Below are positions 36,886 through 45,365 of a stretch of 64,000 nt of DNA, piece after piece; positions within the stretch are counted from its first letter, which is position 1; every line of letters starts with the position of its first letter. The stretch lies in contig JAAWCE010000027.1 of assembly GCA_022793065.1 (NCBI GenBank), positions 1 to 64,000 on the forward strand, read 5' to 3'. The stretch comes from Lachnospiraceae bacterium (lineage in GTDB: Bacteria > Bacillota > Clostridia > Lachnospirales > Lachnospiraceae). The translations under genes were made by a program, and so were the position numbers. The notes under the pieces were generated by a model. The model had not been told where the DNA came from and did no database searches. It was given only the letters and a program-made list of their open reading frames with translations.

Positions 36886-37737
36886 ATGAGTAATTTTGAA
36901 AAGAAATTTGGAAAGTATGCCATTAAAAATTTGTCGTTGGTATTAATTCTGTGTTACGTGGCCGGATATGTTATGAAGCTGATTAATGGTGATTTCCTGT
37001 CGTATCTGACCCTGAATCCCTATGCCATACTGCATGGTCAGATTTGGAGATTGTTTACATGGATTATTGTACCGCCCGGCTCCCCGGACTTTTTTACGAT
37101 CATTATGCTTTTATTTTATTACAGTATCGGAAACAGTCTTGAAAATACCTGGGGGACATATCGCTATAATGTATATATTTTGTCTGGAATATTGTTTACC
37201 ATCATAGGAAGTTTTCTGTGGATGGGGATACAATATATGATGGAAGGCGGCCATATAGATGCAGCCTACGCCAATCCGTTATTTGCCTATGACTCCATGT
37301 ATTTTAGTACTTATTATATCAATATGTCTATATTTCTGGCATTTGCGGCAACATTTCCCAATGTGCAGGTGCTTTTGATGTTTTTGATTCCTGTGAAAGT
37401 TAAGTGGATGGGAATTTTGTACGGCGTGTTGTTGGTGTATGATTTGTTCAGGGGATCTTTTGTAATCAGAATTGCCATTGGGTCCTCCCTTTTGAATTTC
37501 GTTATCTTTTTTGTTACGTCCCGAAATCATATTCATATGTCGCCGAAACAGATTCGCAGAAGGGCGGAATTTAAGCATGATATCAAGAAAAATTCCAGGA
37601 TAACAAAGCATAAGTGCGTGGTGTGCGGTCAGACGGATGAGGATGATCCGAACCTGGAGTTCCGGTTCTGTTCAAAATGCAACGGAAATTATGAGTATTG
37701 TCAGCAACATTTGTTTACGCATACACATGTTAAGTGA
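36886..37737 (+). CDS. Rhomboid-like membrane protein without catalytic residues, zinc-ribbon tail
   Basis: A 283-residue membrane protein with about six hydrophobic segments. The WR motif of rhomboids (GQIWRLFTWIIVPPG) and the following LENTWGTYRYNVYILSG are clear. The GxSG serine motif and the histidine of the last helix are absent; the matching places read FAYDSMYFSTYYINMS and IGSSLLNFVIFF. It is therefore probably a pseudoprotease. The C-terminal 70 residues are cytoplasmic and carry two CxxC pairs (CVVCGQ, CSKCNGNYEYCQQH), likely binding zinc. It heads a plus-strand run with the sigma-like gene 72 bases downstream. Confidence 0.75.
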   Translation: MSNFEKKFGKYAIKNLSLVLILCYVAGYVMKLINGDFLSYLTLNPYAILHGQIWRLFTWIIVPPGSPDFFTIIMLLFYYSIGNSLENTWGTYRYNVYILSGILFTIIGSFLWMGIQYMMEGGHIDAAYANPLFAYDSMYFSTYYINMSIFLAFAATFPNVQVLLMFLIPVKVKWMGILYGVLLVYDLFRGSFVIRIAIGSSLLNFVIFFVTSRNHIHMSPKQIRRRAEFKHDIKKNSRITKHKCVVCGQTDEDDPNLEFRFCSKCNGNYEYCQQHLFTHTHVK

Positions 37738-37809
37738 GACATGGCCGGTGGGAATGGATTTGAGGTTTTTTGATATGAAAATCATAGAGTAGGACCAGGG
37801 GGGATAAAA

Positions 37810-38652
37810 ATGGGAGATATATCTGAAGAGCTTTTGTTTGTCCGTACTTTGGAAAAGGTGCGGCAAATGGCCAGAGAACAGGGAAATTATATTCACAGCC
37901 AGCGGGTGAAAGAGGAATTTTCCGGTTTGAATTTAAACGATAGGCAGCTGCAAATGATTTTTGATTATTTGGCAAAATATAATATTCGTACAAATGATTC
38001 AGAAGCGGAAGCCGACAGCTTAAATGAAAACAAATTTTTGGCGGGAGAAGTTTCTTTGGCTGCAGACGAAGAAACAGAAGATGTTTTGACGGAAACGGAG
38101 AGAGATTACCTTCAGACTTATCTGGATGAGATTGGGTTGCTGCCAGTGTATGACGGGGAGACTTTGAATGGAGCTGTTTTAGCTGCAATGGCAGGAGATG
38201 GAGAAGCACAGAGACGTTTGATGGAGAGTGCTCTAAAAGATGTGACGGATATTGCGAAACTGTATGTGGGACAAGGGGTTTTGATTGAAGATTTAATTGG
38301 GGAAGGCAATATGGCCCTTGCAATGGAACTGCAAACCTTAGGCAATGGAGAACATAAGGGTTCTGTCATAAGTTATTCCGAATTGCGCGGAGAACTGGGT
38401 AAAAAGGTCATGGATGCCATGGAAGGGATCATCCGCGAGAATGTCCACAATGTGAAAGCGGACAAGAAAGTGGAAGAGAAGGTGAATCTGGTAGCGGATA
38501 AGGCCAGGGAGCTTGCGGAAGCATTGCGAAGGAAAGTGACGCCGGAAGAACTGGCTGAGGAGACGGATCTGCCAATAAAGGTGATATGGGATGCCATGAG
38601 GATGAGCGGCTATAAAATAGAAGATCTGGTCATGGAAGAAGGGCAGGAATAG
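37810..38652 (+). CDS. Truncated sigma-70-like protein
   Basis: A 280-residue protein that resembles parts of a primary sigma factor. Residues 5-62 look like region 1.1 (NYIHSQRVKEEFSGLNLNDRQLQMIFDYLAKYNIRT). Residues 95-130 match region 1.2 (TETERDYLQTYLDEIGLLPVYDGETL) and 131-172 regions 2.1-2.2 (LYVGQGVLIEDLIGEGNMALAM), the part that binds the beta' clamp helices. Residues 240-273 resemble region 3 (RRKVTPEELAEETDLPIKVIWDAM). The -10 recognition helix (2.3-2.4) and region 4 are missing. It may act as a sigma mimic, a competitor or a transcription modulator; it should not be called a functional sigma factor. GGGG/GGAT precedes the start. Confidence 0.75.
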   Translation: MGDISEELLFVRTLEKVRQMAREQGNYIHSQRVKEEFSGLNLNDRQLQMIFDYLAKYNIRTNDSEAEADSLNENKFLAGEVSLAADEETEDVLTETERDYLQTYLDEIGLLPVYDGETLNGAVLAAMAGDGEAQRRLMESALKDVTDIAKLYVGQGVLIEDLIGEGNMALAMELQTLGNGEHKGSVISYSELRGELGKKVMDAMEGIIRENVHNVKADKKVEEKVNLVADKARELAEALRRKVTPEELAEETDLPIKVIWDAMRMSGYKIEDLVMEEGQE

Positions 38653-38698
38653 TCTGGTTTAGTCATGGTTAAGGGAAATTTAAAATTAGGAGAATGGC

Positions 38699-39127
38699 GT
38701 GCAAAAGACAGTTTATGAAGATTATAAGTACAGCATGCAGGATACAAGTCGTGTCTATGTGGGAAGTAAATATACCCTCAGGGAATTGCTGGAGGCAGAT
38801 GAGGTTTTGTTTAAATTTCGCATGCTGGTGGAAAGGTATATTTTACCGGAAGCAGATTTGGAGGATACGCTGGAGACGCATTTGTATTATTTGTCTTCAG
38901 AAAGCTTTTTAGTAAAGCTTTATACACAGATGAAGGCAAAAGTGAAGATTAATGTGATAGAAGAGAAAAAGAATCGGTTTGGTTTGGGGCGGAATGGAAA
39001 GAAGCAATATGTGACAAAACTGCTGACAATCGAGCAGCTTGTTAAGATACCGCCGGAAGAAAAGGAAAAGAAGGGAATGGTGATTCAGGAGTTATCTGTC
39101 AGTAAGTTGGCGTTGGCCGGAATGTAA
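38699..39127 (+). CDS. Hypothetical protein downstream of the sigma-like gene
   Basis: A 142-residue soluble protein I do not recognise. It starts with GTG after TAGGAG. The first 80 residues are acidic and probably helical (YTLRELLEADEVLFKFRMLVERYILPEADLEDTLETHLYYL); the second half is basic, with KKNRFGLGRNGKKQY. It lies 46 bases after the sigma-like gene and 44 before the M16C peptidase, so the three are likely co-transcribed. Working together is inference only. Confidence 0.7.
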   Translation: MQKTVYEDYKYSMQDTSRVYVGSKYTLRELLEADEVLFKFRMLVERYILPEADLEDTLETHLYYLSSESFLVKLYTQMKAKVKINVIEEKKNRFGLGRNGKKQYVTKLLTIEQLVKIPPEEKEKKGMVIQELSVSKLALAGM

Positions 39128-39171
39128 GGAGAGAATTGCCGTTCAAAATACATGATATAAGGAGAGAGAGA

Positions 39172-42087
39172 ATGAAGGTAGAAGAACTGTCAAGTTATGA
39201 AGTCATTGAAAAAAAGGAGGTTGCGGATATCAACAGCACAACCTATCTTTGCAGACATAAGAAGACCGGCGCCAGGGTTGCGTTGATTTCCAATGATGAT
39301 GAAAATAAAGTTTTTTATATAGGATTCCGTACCACGCCCAAGGACTCCACCGGAGTAGCGCATATTCTGGAACATTCCGTACTCTGTGGGTCAAAGGAGT
39401 TTCCTGTGAAAGACCCTTTTATAGAGTTGGTCAAGGGATCATTGAATACCTTTCTGAATGCTATGACCTATCCGGACAAGACGGTGTATCCTGTGGCAAG
39501 TTGTAATGATAAGGACTTCCAGAATTTGATGCATGTGTATCTGGATGCCGTATTTTATCCAAATATTTATGAGAAGGAAGAGATTTTCCGCCAGGAGGGA
39601 TGGCATTATGAATTAAATGAAGCGGAAGAGCTAATCTATAATGGGGTGGTCTATAATGAGATGAAAGGCGCGTTTTCATCTCCCGACAGCGTGCTGTACC
39701 GGGAGATTACATCCGCATTGTATCCTCATACTACCTATGGTTGTGAGTCCGGCGGCGACCCGGCAGATATTCCGGAGTTGACTTATGAACAGTTTCTGGA
39801 TTTTCACAGAACATATTATCATCCTTCCAACAGTTATATTTATCTGTATGGAAATATGGATATGGCGGAGAAGCTTGCATTTATTGATGAGCATTATCTG
39901 TCCCGTTATGATTCATTGAATGTGGATTCCACAGTGACCATGGAGCCGGCTTTTGCCGAGCCAGCCCGCAGAGTGAGAGAATATCCTGTCAGCGAAGGTG
40001 AAGACGAGGAAGAAAATACCTACCTGTCGTGGAATTTGTCCGTGGGTGACAGCCTTGACAGGGAACTTTATATTGCGTTCAAGGTGTTGGATTTTGTGCT
40101 GTGTACGGTTCCGGGAGCGCCGTTAAAGAAGGCGCTGATTGATAAAGGGATTGGAAAGGATGTATTTAGCCTCTACGATACCAATCTCAGGCAGCCTTGC
40201 TTCAGCGTGGTGGCAAAGGGCACTTCTATAAAGCATGAAGAGGAATTTAAGGCGGTTATTGCGGAAGTTTTGTCTGATATTGTGAAAAACGGTTTTAACA
40301 AAAAAGCGTTGTTGTCCGCAATCAATCTTTATGAATTTAAGTACAGAGAAGCGGATTACGGAAGGCGTCCAAAGGGACTGATGTATGGTCTCCAGATGAT
40401 GGACAGTTGGCTGTATGATGATAGTAAACCATTTATCCATATTGAGGCCAACGATACGTATGCGAAGCTGCGGGAAAAGGTGGATGAGGGATATTTTGAA
40501 AGTCTAGTGGAGAAATATCTCCTTCATAACACCCATGCCGCTGCTGTGATTTTAAAGCCCAGAGTTGGAATGGCCGCGCAACAGGAAGAAGCGTTGAAGA
40601 AAAAGTTAGCGGGTATCAAAGGCAGTATGTCGGAAGCGCAGCTTATGGGTGTGCGCAGCATGACAGAAGCGCTGACAGCATTTCGGGAGACGGAGGACAG
40701 GCCGGAAGATATTGCCAGAATTCCTCTTTTAACAAGAGCGGATATGAAAAGGGAAGCGCTTCCTTTGAATAATGCAGAAAGAATGTTAGGGGATGTACCG
40801 GCGCTTTACCACAATGAATTTACAAATGGAATAGGTTATCTTACGCTGATGTTCAGAGTACATGATATTCCCCAGGCGTATTTTCCTTATATGGGTATTT
40901 TGGTCAATGTATTCTGCCATTTGGATACGGAACATTATTCTTATGCCGAATTGTGCAATGAGATAAATTTGGTTACGGGCGGCGTGAACAATGTGTGGAG
41001 TTCTTATGGCGACGCGGTGGACCCTGATAAATACCAGGCAATGTTTGAGGTCAATGTGAAGGCTTTGTGCGGTAATTTGGATAAGGCATTGGAATTGATT
41101 GGGGAAATGATTCTGACAAGCAATCTGACAGATACCAAGAGGCTGAAAGAGATTTTGGCGGAAAATAATTCCAGGATGCAGGAGTATATAATGGAAAACG
41201 GGCACAGTGTTGCTGTGTCGAGAGCGCTTTCATACGGTAGCCCCCAGGACGCGGCGATGGATGTATTGGAAGGAATCAGCCAGTATCGTCTGACCACAAG
41301 GCTTGAGAAGGATTTTGAACAGGAAAAAGAGCAGTTGGTGGATAAACTGCAGACTTTATGTAAGATGATTTTCCGTCCCGAAAATCTTATGGTGGATTTT
41401 ACAGGGGATGAAGAGACGTTTGGAAGCCTGGAATCTCCTGTGGCCGCGCTGAAAGAAAAATTGCATACCTGCCAAGTGGAACAGGGTGAATTTCTTCCGG
41501 ATACTTCCAGGAAAAATGAGGGATTTATGAACGCCGGACAAGTGCAATATGTGTGTCGCGCAGGTAATTTTGTGCGGAAGGGTCTTGCATATACAGGAGT
41601 GCTGAACGTATTGAAAGTCATGATGGGATATGAGTATTTGTGGACCAATATACGTGTAAAGGGCGGCGCTTATGGCTGTATGTGTGAATTTTACAGGAAC
41701 GGTTCGTGCTATTTTGTTTCTTATCGAGACCCTAATCTGGAGCAGACAATTGAAGTGTATGAAAAGGCGGCAGATTTTATTGCAAATTATCAGGCAAGCG
41801 AAAGAACCATGACCCAGTATATCATCGGGACATTTAGTAATCTGGACATACCGCTGTCGGCGGCTGCCAGAGGACGCCGTTCTAAAATGGCATATTTGAA
41901 GGGACTGACTTTTGATATGATTCAGAAAGAACGGGATGAGGTGCTGCATGTGACGCCGGAAGATATTCAGGGTACGGCTGCGTATATCAGAGCGTTTATG
42001 GACGAGAATCATTTGTGCGTAGTGGGAAATGAGCAAAAAATCAGGTCCCAGGCAGATAAGTTTATGAAAATTGAGAACCTTTTCTAA
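39172..42087 (+). CDS. M16C-family zinc metallopeptidase (PreP/falcilysin-like)
   Basis: A 971-residue insulinase-superfamily peptidase with both halves of the fold in one chain, as in PreP. The inverted zinc motif is H64-ILE-H68 (VAHILEHSVLCGS), and the distal glutamate region VYNEMKGAFSSPDSVLY follows. The C-terminal half contains the substrate-binding pattern RVKGGAYGCMCEFYRNGSCYFVSYRDPNLEQT. Such enzymes degrade short peptides in a closed chamber. There is no signal peptide, so it should act in the cytoplasm. ATG 39172 follows AAGGAGAGAG; the track start 12 codons earlier is not needed. A terminator follows. Confidence 0.93.
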   Translation: MKVEELSSYEVIEKKEVADINSTTYLCRHKKTGARVALISNDDENKVFYIGFRTTPKDSTGVAHILEHSVLCGSKEFPVKDPFIELVKGSLNTFLNAMTYPDKTVYPVASCNDKDFQNLMHVYLDAVFYPNIYEKEEIFRQEGWHYELNEAEELIYNGVVYNEMKGAFSSPDSVLYREITSALYPHTTYGCESGGDPADIPELTYEQFLDFHRTYYHPSNSYIYLYGNMDMAEKLAFIDEHYLSRYDSLNVDSTVTMEPAFAEPARRVREYPVSEGEDEEENTYLSWNLSVGDSLDRELYIAFKVLDFVLCTVPGAPLKKALIDKGIGKDVFSLYDTNLRQPCFSVVAKGTSIKHEEEFKAVIAEVLSDIVKNGFNKKALLSAINLYEFKYREADYGRRPKGLMYGLQMMDSWLYDDSKPFIHIEANDTYAKLREKVDEGYFESLVEKYLLHNTHAAAVILKPRVGMAAQQEEALKKKLAGIKGSMSEAQLMGVRSMTEALTAFRETEDRPEDIARIPLLTRADMKREALPLNNAERMLGDVPALYHNEFTNGIGYLTLMFRVHDIPQAYFPYMGILVNVFCHLDTEHYSYAELCNEINLVTGGVNNVWSSYGDAVDPDKYQAMFEVNVKALCGNLDKALELIGEMILTSNLTDTKRLKEILAENNSRMQEYIMENGHSVAVSRALSYGSPQDAAMDVLEGISQYRLTTRLEKDFEQEKEQLVDKLQTLCKMIFRPENLMVDFTGDEETFGSLESPVAALKEKLHTCQVEQGEFLPDTSRKNEGFMNAGQVQYVCRAGNFVRKGLAYTGVLNVLKVMMGYEYLWTNIRVKGGAYGCMCEFYRNGSCYFVSYRDPNLEQTIEVYEKAADFIANYQASERTMTQYIIGTFSNLDIPLSAAARGRRSKMAYLKGLTFDMIQKERDEVLHVTPEDIQGTAAYIRAFMDENHLCVVGNEQKIRSQADKFMKIENLF

Positions 42088-42108
42088 ATTTCGTCGTTAT
42101 ATAAAGAT

Positions 42109-42145
42109 AGACCGGGATGTTTGTTTCGCACATTCCGGTCTTGTT
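42109..42145 (+). terminator. Terminator after the M16C peptidase gene
   Basis: AGACCGGGATGT pairs with ACATTCCGGTCT (one G-T wobble) around nine bases. The T-run is short (TTGTT), so it is weaker than the others. Confidence 0.6.
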
Positions 42146-42246
42146 GATATGATGGGCATCCAACAGGATCCGAAAGGTTCAGGCAGGAAGGAGCAGCAGC
42201 GGGTGGATTTTGGGAAGGATGCTTGTGAAAAGGGAGGAGTGAGAGT

Positions 42247-43347
42247 ATGAAAGGTAACAGATTTCAGAGGATGGGCAACGTTATAATGGGCAAAGGCTTC
42301 AGAATGAAAAAGGGAAGGGCGCTTGCGGCGGCTTTCCTGTTGGCTGCCATAATGTGTACGGGGTGTGGGGGCAGTTATGACGCGGGCGCCCCCAGATCAT
42401 CGGAATATAATTCTTCTGACAGTGTAAATATGTCTACGGCTGTGGAAGGGGGAAGTTATGACAATGGAAGTTCCGGAATGATGCCAAAGAATGATGTGAG
42501 CACAGAAGGAATATTGGATGAACGGAAATTAATTAAGACCGTGGAACTTGAGCTTGAAACAAAAGAATTTGAAAAGACAATGACCACCATAGAAACGCAG
42601 ATTCGAGAAATGGGTGGGTATATAGAAACTATGGATACATACAATGGCAGCGCTTATTCCGGCAGCCGCTCATCCAGATATTCTAATATGACCATTCGGA
42701 TACCTTCTTCAAAAATAAATGATTATATGGATTCCATTTCCGGGGCGGGCAACATGATCAGGCGCAGCGACAAAGTGGACGATGTCACGCTGTCTTATGT
42801 AGATATGGAAAGTCGCAGGGATACGTTGCGCACGGAGCAGTCCAGGCTGTTAGAATTTCTGGAAAAGGCAGATTCTGTGGAAACCATTATTACATTGGAA
42901 GAACGTCTCTCGGAAGTACGTTATCAACTGGAAACGATGGAATCTCAGCTTCGCACCATTGATAATTTGGTGGAATACAGTACGGTAAATGTGAAAGTCA
43001 CTGAGGTGAGGGAATTGACTCCTGTGGTGAAACAAACGGCATGGGAGCGGATCAGCTTAGGATTCCTGGGCAGTCTGCAGAATATTGTAGATGGAATTGT
43101 GGAAATATGTATATGGTTTGTAATTAATATTCCGTATTTGGTTCTTTGGGCGGCGTTCATTGGGATAGTGGTATGGATTCTTCGGAAAAGAGGACGGAAA
43201 CGTCAAAAGAAAAATCAGAATGATACCTGGGAGAAAGATTTGCACAGGAGGGAGCAGACAGGTCCGGAAATAAGACAGCAAGAGAGCCAAATACCACAGC
43301 AGGAAAGTCAAATGCAGCAGCAGAATAAGGAAGACGGCACAAACTAA
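42247..43347 (+). CDS. DUF4349 domain lipoprotein
   Basis: A 366-residue membrane-anchored protein. An N-terminal signal segment (ALAAAFLLAAIMCTGC) ends in a lipobox-like CTGC, so Lgt should modify it. The DUF4349 core is recognisable: LIKTVELELETKEFEKTMTTIETQIREMGGYIE, NMTIRIPSSKINDYMDSI and a coiled coil (LLEFLEKADSVETIITLEERLSEVRYQLETMESQL). A second membrane segment near residue 285 (CIWFVINIPYLVLWAAFIGIVVWILRK) leads to a basic and Q/E-rich cytoplasmic tail with a short repeat (QQESQIPQQESQMQQQ). The family's role is unknown. A strong GGGAGGAG site precedes ATG 42247. Confidence 0.87.
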   Translation: MKGNRFQRMGNVIMGKGFRMKKGRALAAAFLLAAIMCTGCGGSYDAGAPRSSEYNSSDSVNMSTAVEGGSYDNGSSGMMPKNDVSTEGILDERKLIKTVELELETKEFEKTMTTIETQIREMGGYIETMDTYNGSAYSGSRSSRYSNMTIRIPSSKINDYMDSISGAGNMIRRSDKVDDVTLSYVDMESRRDTLRTEQSRLLEFLEKADSVETIITLEERLSEVRYQLETMESQLRTIDNLVEYSTVNVKVTEVRELTPVVKQTAWERISLGFLGSLQNIVDGIVEICIWFVINIPYLVLWAAFIGIVVWILRKRGRKRQKKNQNDTWEKDLHRREQTGPEIRQQESQIPQQESQMQQQNKEDGTN

Positions 43348-43376
43348 AGGGTTGTGAAAAAGAAAGTATTACAGAA

Positions 43377-43404
43377 TTGATTTTTCTGAAAAAGGTGTTA
43401 TAAT
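43377..43404 (+). promoter_or_regulatory. Promoter for era
   Basis: TTGATT and a perfect TATAAT are 16 bases apart, about 60 bases before the TTG start of era. Confidence 0.65.
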
Positions 43405-43466
43405 CTTAATATTCGGTTCCGTACAAAGATTGGTATGCGCACCTTAAGCGCGCAAAGGGGGTAAGT

Positions 43467-44420
43467 TTGAAAAAGGAAGATACTCAGGAAAATAATTTGG
43501 AAACTACGATTGGGGAAGACGGGTATAAATCGGGTTTTGTGACTTTGATTGGCAGACCCAATGTGGGAAAATCTACATTGATGAACAAGCTGATAGGACA
43601 AAAAATTGCCATTACATCCCAAAAGCCTCAAACCACCCGAAGTCGTATCCGCACGGTGCTGACGTTAGAAGAAGGACAGATTATTTTCCTAGATACACCC
43701 GGTATTCATAAATCCAAAAATAAACTGGGAGAATATATGGTGAATGTGGCGGAGCATACGTTAGAAGAGGCGGACGTCATATTGTGGCTGGTGGAGCCGA
43801 CGTCATATATCGGAGCGGGAGAACGTCATATCATTGAAGAATTAAAGCAAGTGAAAACGCCGGTGTTCCTTGTGATTAACAAGACGGATACGGTGAAACG
43901 GGAAGAGATTCTTCGGTTTATCGACGTTTACCGAAAAGAGCTTGATTTTGCAGAAGTGGTGCCGGTTTCTGCGCTTCGGGGGCACAATACGGATGAATTG
44001 GTAAAATGTATTCTGAAATATCTGCCTCAGGGGCCGGCCTTTTTCGATGAAGATACGGTTACGGATCAGCCCATGCGTCAGATTGTGGCGGAATTGGTCA
44101 GAGAAAAAGCGCTGCGTCTGTTGGAGGAAGAAATCCCTCATGGGATTGCGGTGGAGATTGAAGGTATGAAGGAACGAGGCAAAATCTGTCATATTGATGC
44201 GGTAATTGTCTGTGAGAAAGAATCCCATAAGGGTATCATTATCGGTAAGGGAGGACAGATGCTGAAAAAAATCGGTTCCGCGGCGCGCAGGGAGATGGAA
44301 GAGCTGCTGGAAATGCAGGTGAATCTGAAATTGTGGGTGAAGGTAAAAAAGGATTGGCGGGACAGCGATTACCTTCTGAAAAATTTCGGATATCATCAGA
44401 AGGATATTTCTGGCAGTTAA
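43467..44420 (+). CDS. era: GTPase Era
   Basis: Era is the essential GTPase that binds the 3' end of 16S rRNA and helps small-subunit maturation. The 317 residues have a short extra N-terminus of about 20, then G1 GRPNVGKST, the switch region TTRSRIRTV, G3 DTPG and G4 NKTD, and a C-terminal KH domain (GIIIGKGGQMLKKIGSAARREMEELL). The start is TTG after AAAGGGGG. Location before recO is conserved in Firmicutes. Confidence 0.96.
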   Translation: MKKEDTQENNLETTIGEDGYKSGFVTLIGRPNVGKSTLMNKLIGQKIAITSQKPQTTRSRIRTVLTLEEGQIIFLDTPGIHKSKNKLGEYMVNVAEHTLEEADVILWLVEPTSYIGAGERHIIEELKQVKTPVFLVINKTDTVKREEILRFIDVYRKELDFAEVVPVSALRGHNTDELVKCILKYLPQGPAFFDEDTVTDQPMRQIVAELVREKALRLLEEEIPHGIAVEIEGMKERGKICHIDAVIVCEKESHKGIIIGKGGQMLKKIGSAARREMEELLEMQVNLKLWVKVKKDWRDSDYLLKNFGYHQKDISGS

Positions 44421-44553
44421 AAATAAGCAGCATTGCGCATAGAATAAAGAAAAATGCAGACCCTATGAGTAAAAGCATTTGGTAGGAATGGCGGTTGGAA
44501 TTGATCTGATGTTGAGAATCATTCTAAAGTTGATACTTAAGGGGACGCGGAAG

Positions 44554-44742
44554 ATGAACACACAGGAAGAAAAATATTGGAAGAAATTTGAAAATAGCGG
44601 CAAAATTGAAGATTATCTGTCATTTATAGCAGGCGTACAGGTAAGAGAAGGCGAATATGCAGGAACATATAGAAGTAACAGGGATCATTTTGAAGCAGTC
44701 TCCCGTGGGGGAGTACGACAGACATATCAGCCTTTTGACTAA
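44554..44742 (+). CDS. Small protein between era and recO, overlapping recO
   Basis: A 62-residue ORF from ATG 44554 (NTQEEKYWKKFENSGKIEDYLSFIAG). Small YqzL-type proteins sit at this place in other Firmicutes, and the first 30 residues have a similar W/F-x-x-F-x-x-[ST]G-x-x-x-x-YL pattern. Its last 86 bases overlap recO in another frame, which is long for such a pair. The track start at 44479 adds hydrophobic residues without support. AGGGGACG precedes the ATG. Confidence 0.55.
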   Translation: MNTQEEKYWKKFENSGKIEDYLSFIAGVQVREGEYAGTYRSNRDHFEAVSRGGVRQTYQPFD

Positions 44743-45307
44743 GGAGAGGGGAAAGATATCAGCTTTTGCCAGAGGAGCCCGCAAATCGGGAAATCGTCTG
44801 GCAGCGGCCACCATGCCTTTTTCTTTCGGCAGTTTCAGGCTGTATGAGGGGAAAAACTCATATACATTGGTGGAGGCGGATATTCGGAATTATTTTGAAG
44901 AATTACATTCAGATTATATTGGCGTCTGTTATGGTATGTATTTTGTGGAAGTAACGGATTATTTTACACGGGAGAATAATGATGAGAGAGAAATGATGAA
45001 GCTTTTATATCAGTCTCTCAGGGCGCTCAGTGTGTCGGCTTTGCCCAATGATCTTGTGCGCTGTATTTTTGAATGTAAATCCATTGTGATAAACGGGGAA
45101 TTTCCCGGACCGCCCCAGAATGTGAATTTAGAGGAATCCACGATTTATGCGCTGCATTACATAGGGGCCAGTTCCATTGAGAAGTTGTATACATTTACCG
45201 TGACGGACAGCGTTTTGGCGCAGTTAAAGGATGTTTCGGCGGGATATATGAAACGTTTTGTAGGGCGGGATTTTAAGAGCTTGGAAGTTCTGAAAACTCT
45301 GTGTTGA
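44657..45307 (+). CDS. recO: DNA repair protein RecO, zinc-less form
   Basis: RecO works with RecF and RecR in loading RecA at gaps. The 216 residues have the N-terminal OB fold start (EVTGIILKQSPVGEYDRHISLLTKERGKISAFARGARKSGNRL) typical of the family. It is shorter than the usual 240-250, and the four-cysteine zinc cluster (CxxCG and its partner) is absent; the matching region reads CKSIVINGEFPGPPQNVNLEES. The start lies inside the small upstream ORF. Confidence 0.9.
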   Translation: MQEHIEVTGIILKQSPVGEYDRHISLLTKERGKISAFARGARKSGNRLAAATMPFSFGSFRLYEGKNSYTLVEADIRNYFEELHSDYIGVCYGMYFVEVTDYFTRENNDEREMMKLLYQSLRALSVSALPNDLVRCIFECKSIVINGEFPGPPQNVNLEESTIYALHYIGASSIEKLYTFTVTDSVLAQLKDVSAGYMKRFVGRDFKSLEVLKTLC

Positions 45308-45332
45308 AAAAGCTGTTGTTTTTTGATACAAT
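45304..45332 (+). promoter_or_regulatory. Promoter for the lipoprotein and glyS
   Basis: TTGAAA and TACAAT are exactly 17 bases apart, starting at the recO stop codon; the lipoprotein start is 33 bases further. It probably also serves glyS, 19 bases after the lipoprotein gene. Confidence 0.65.
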
Positions 45333-45365
45333 AATACACAGAATTTCTGGAAAGGTATATGGGAG

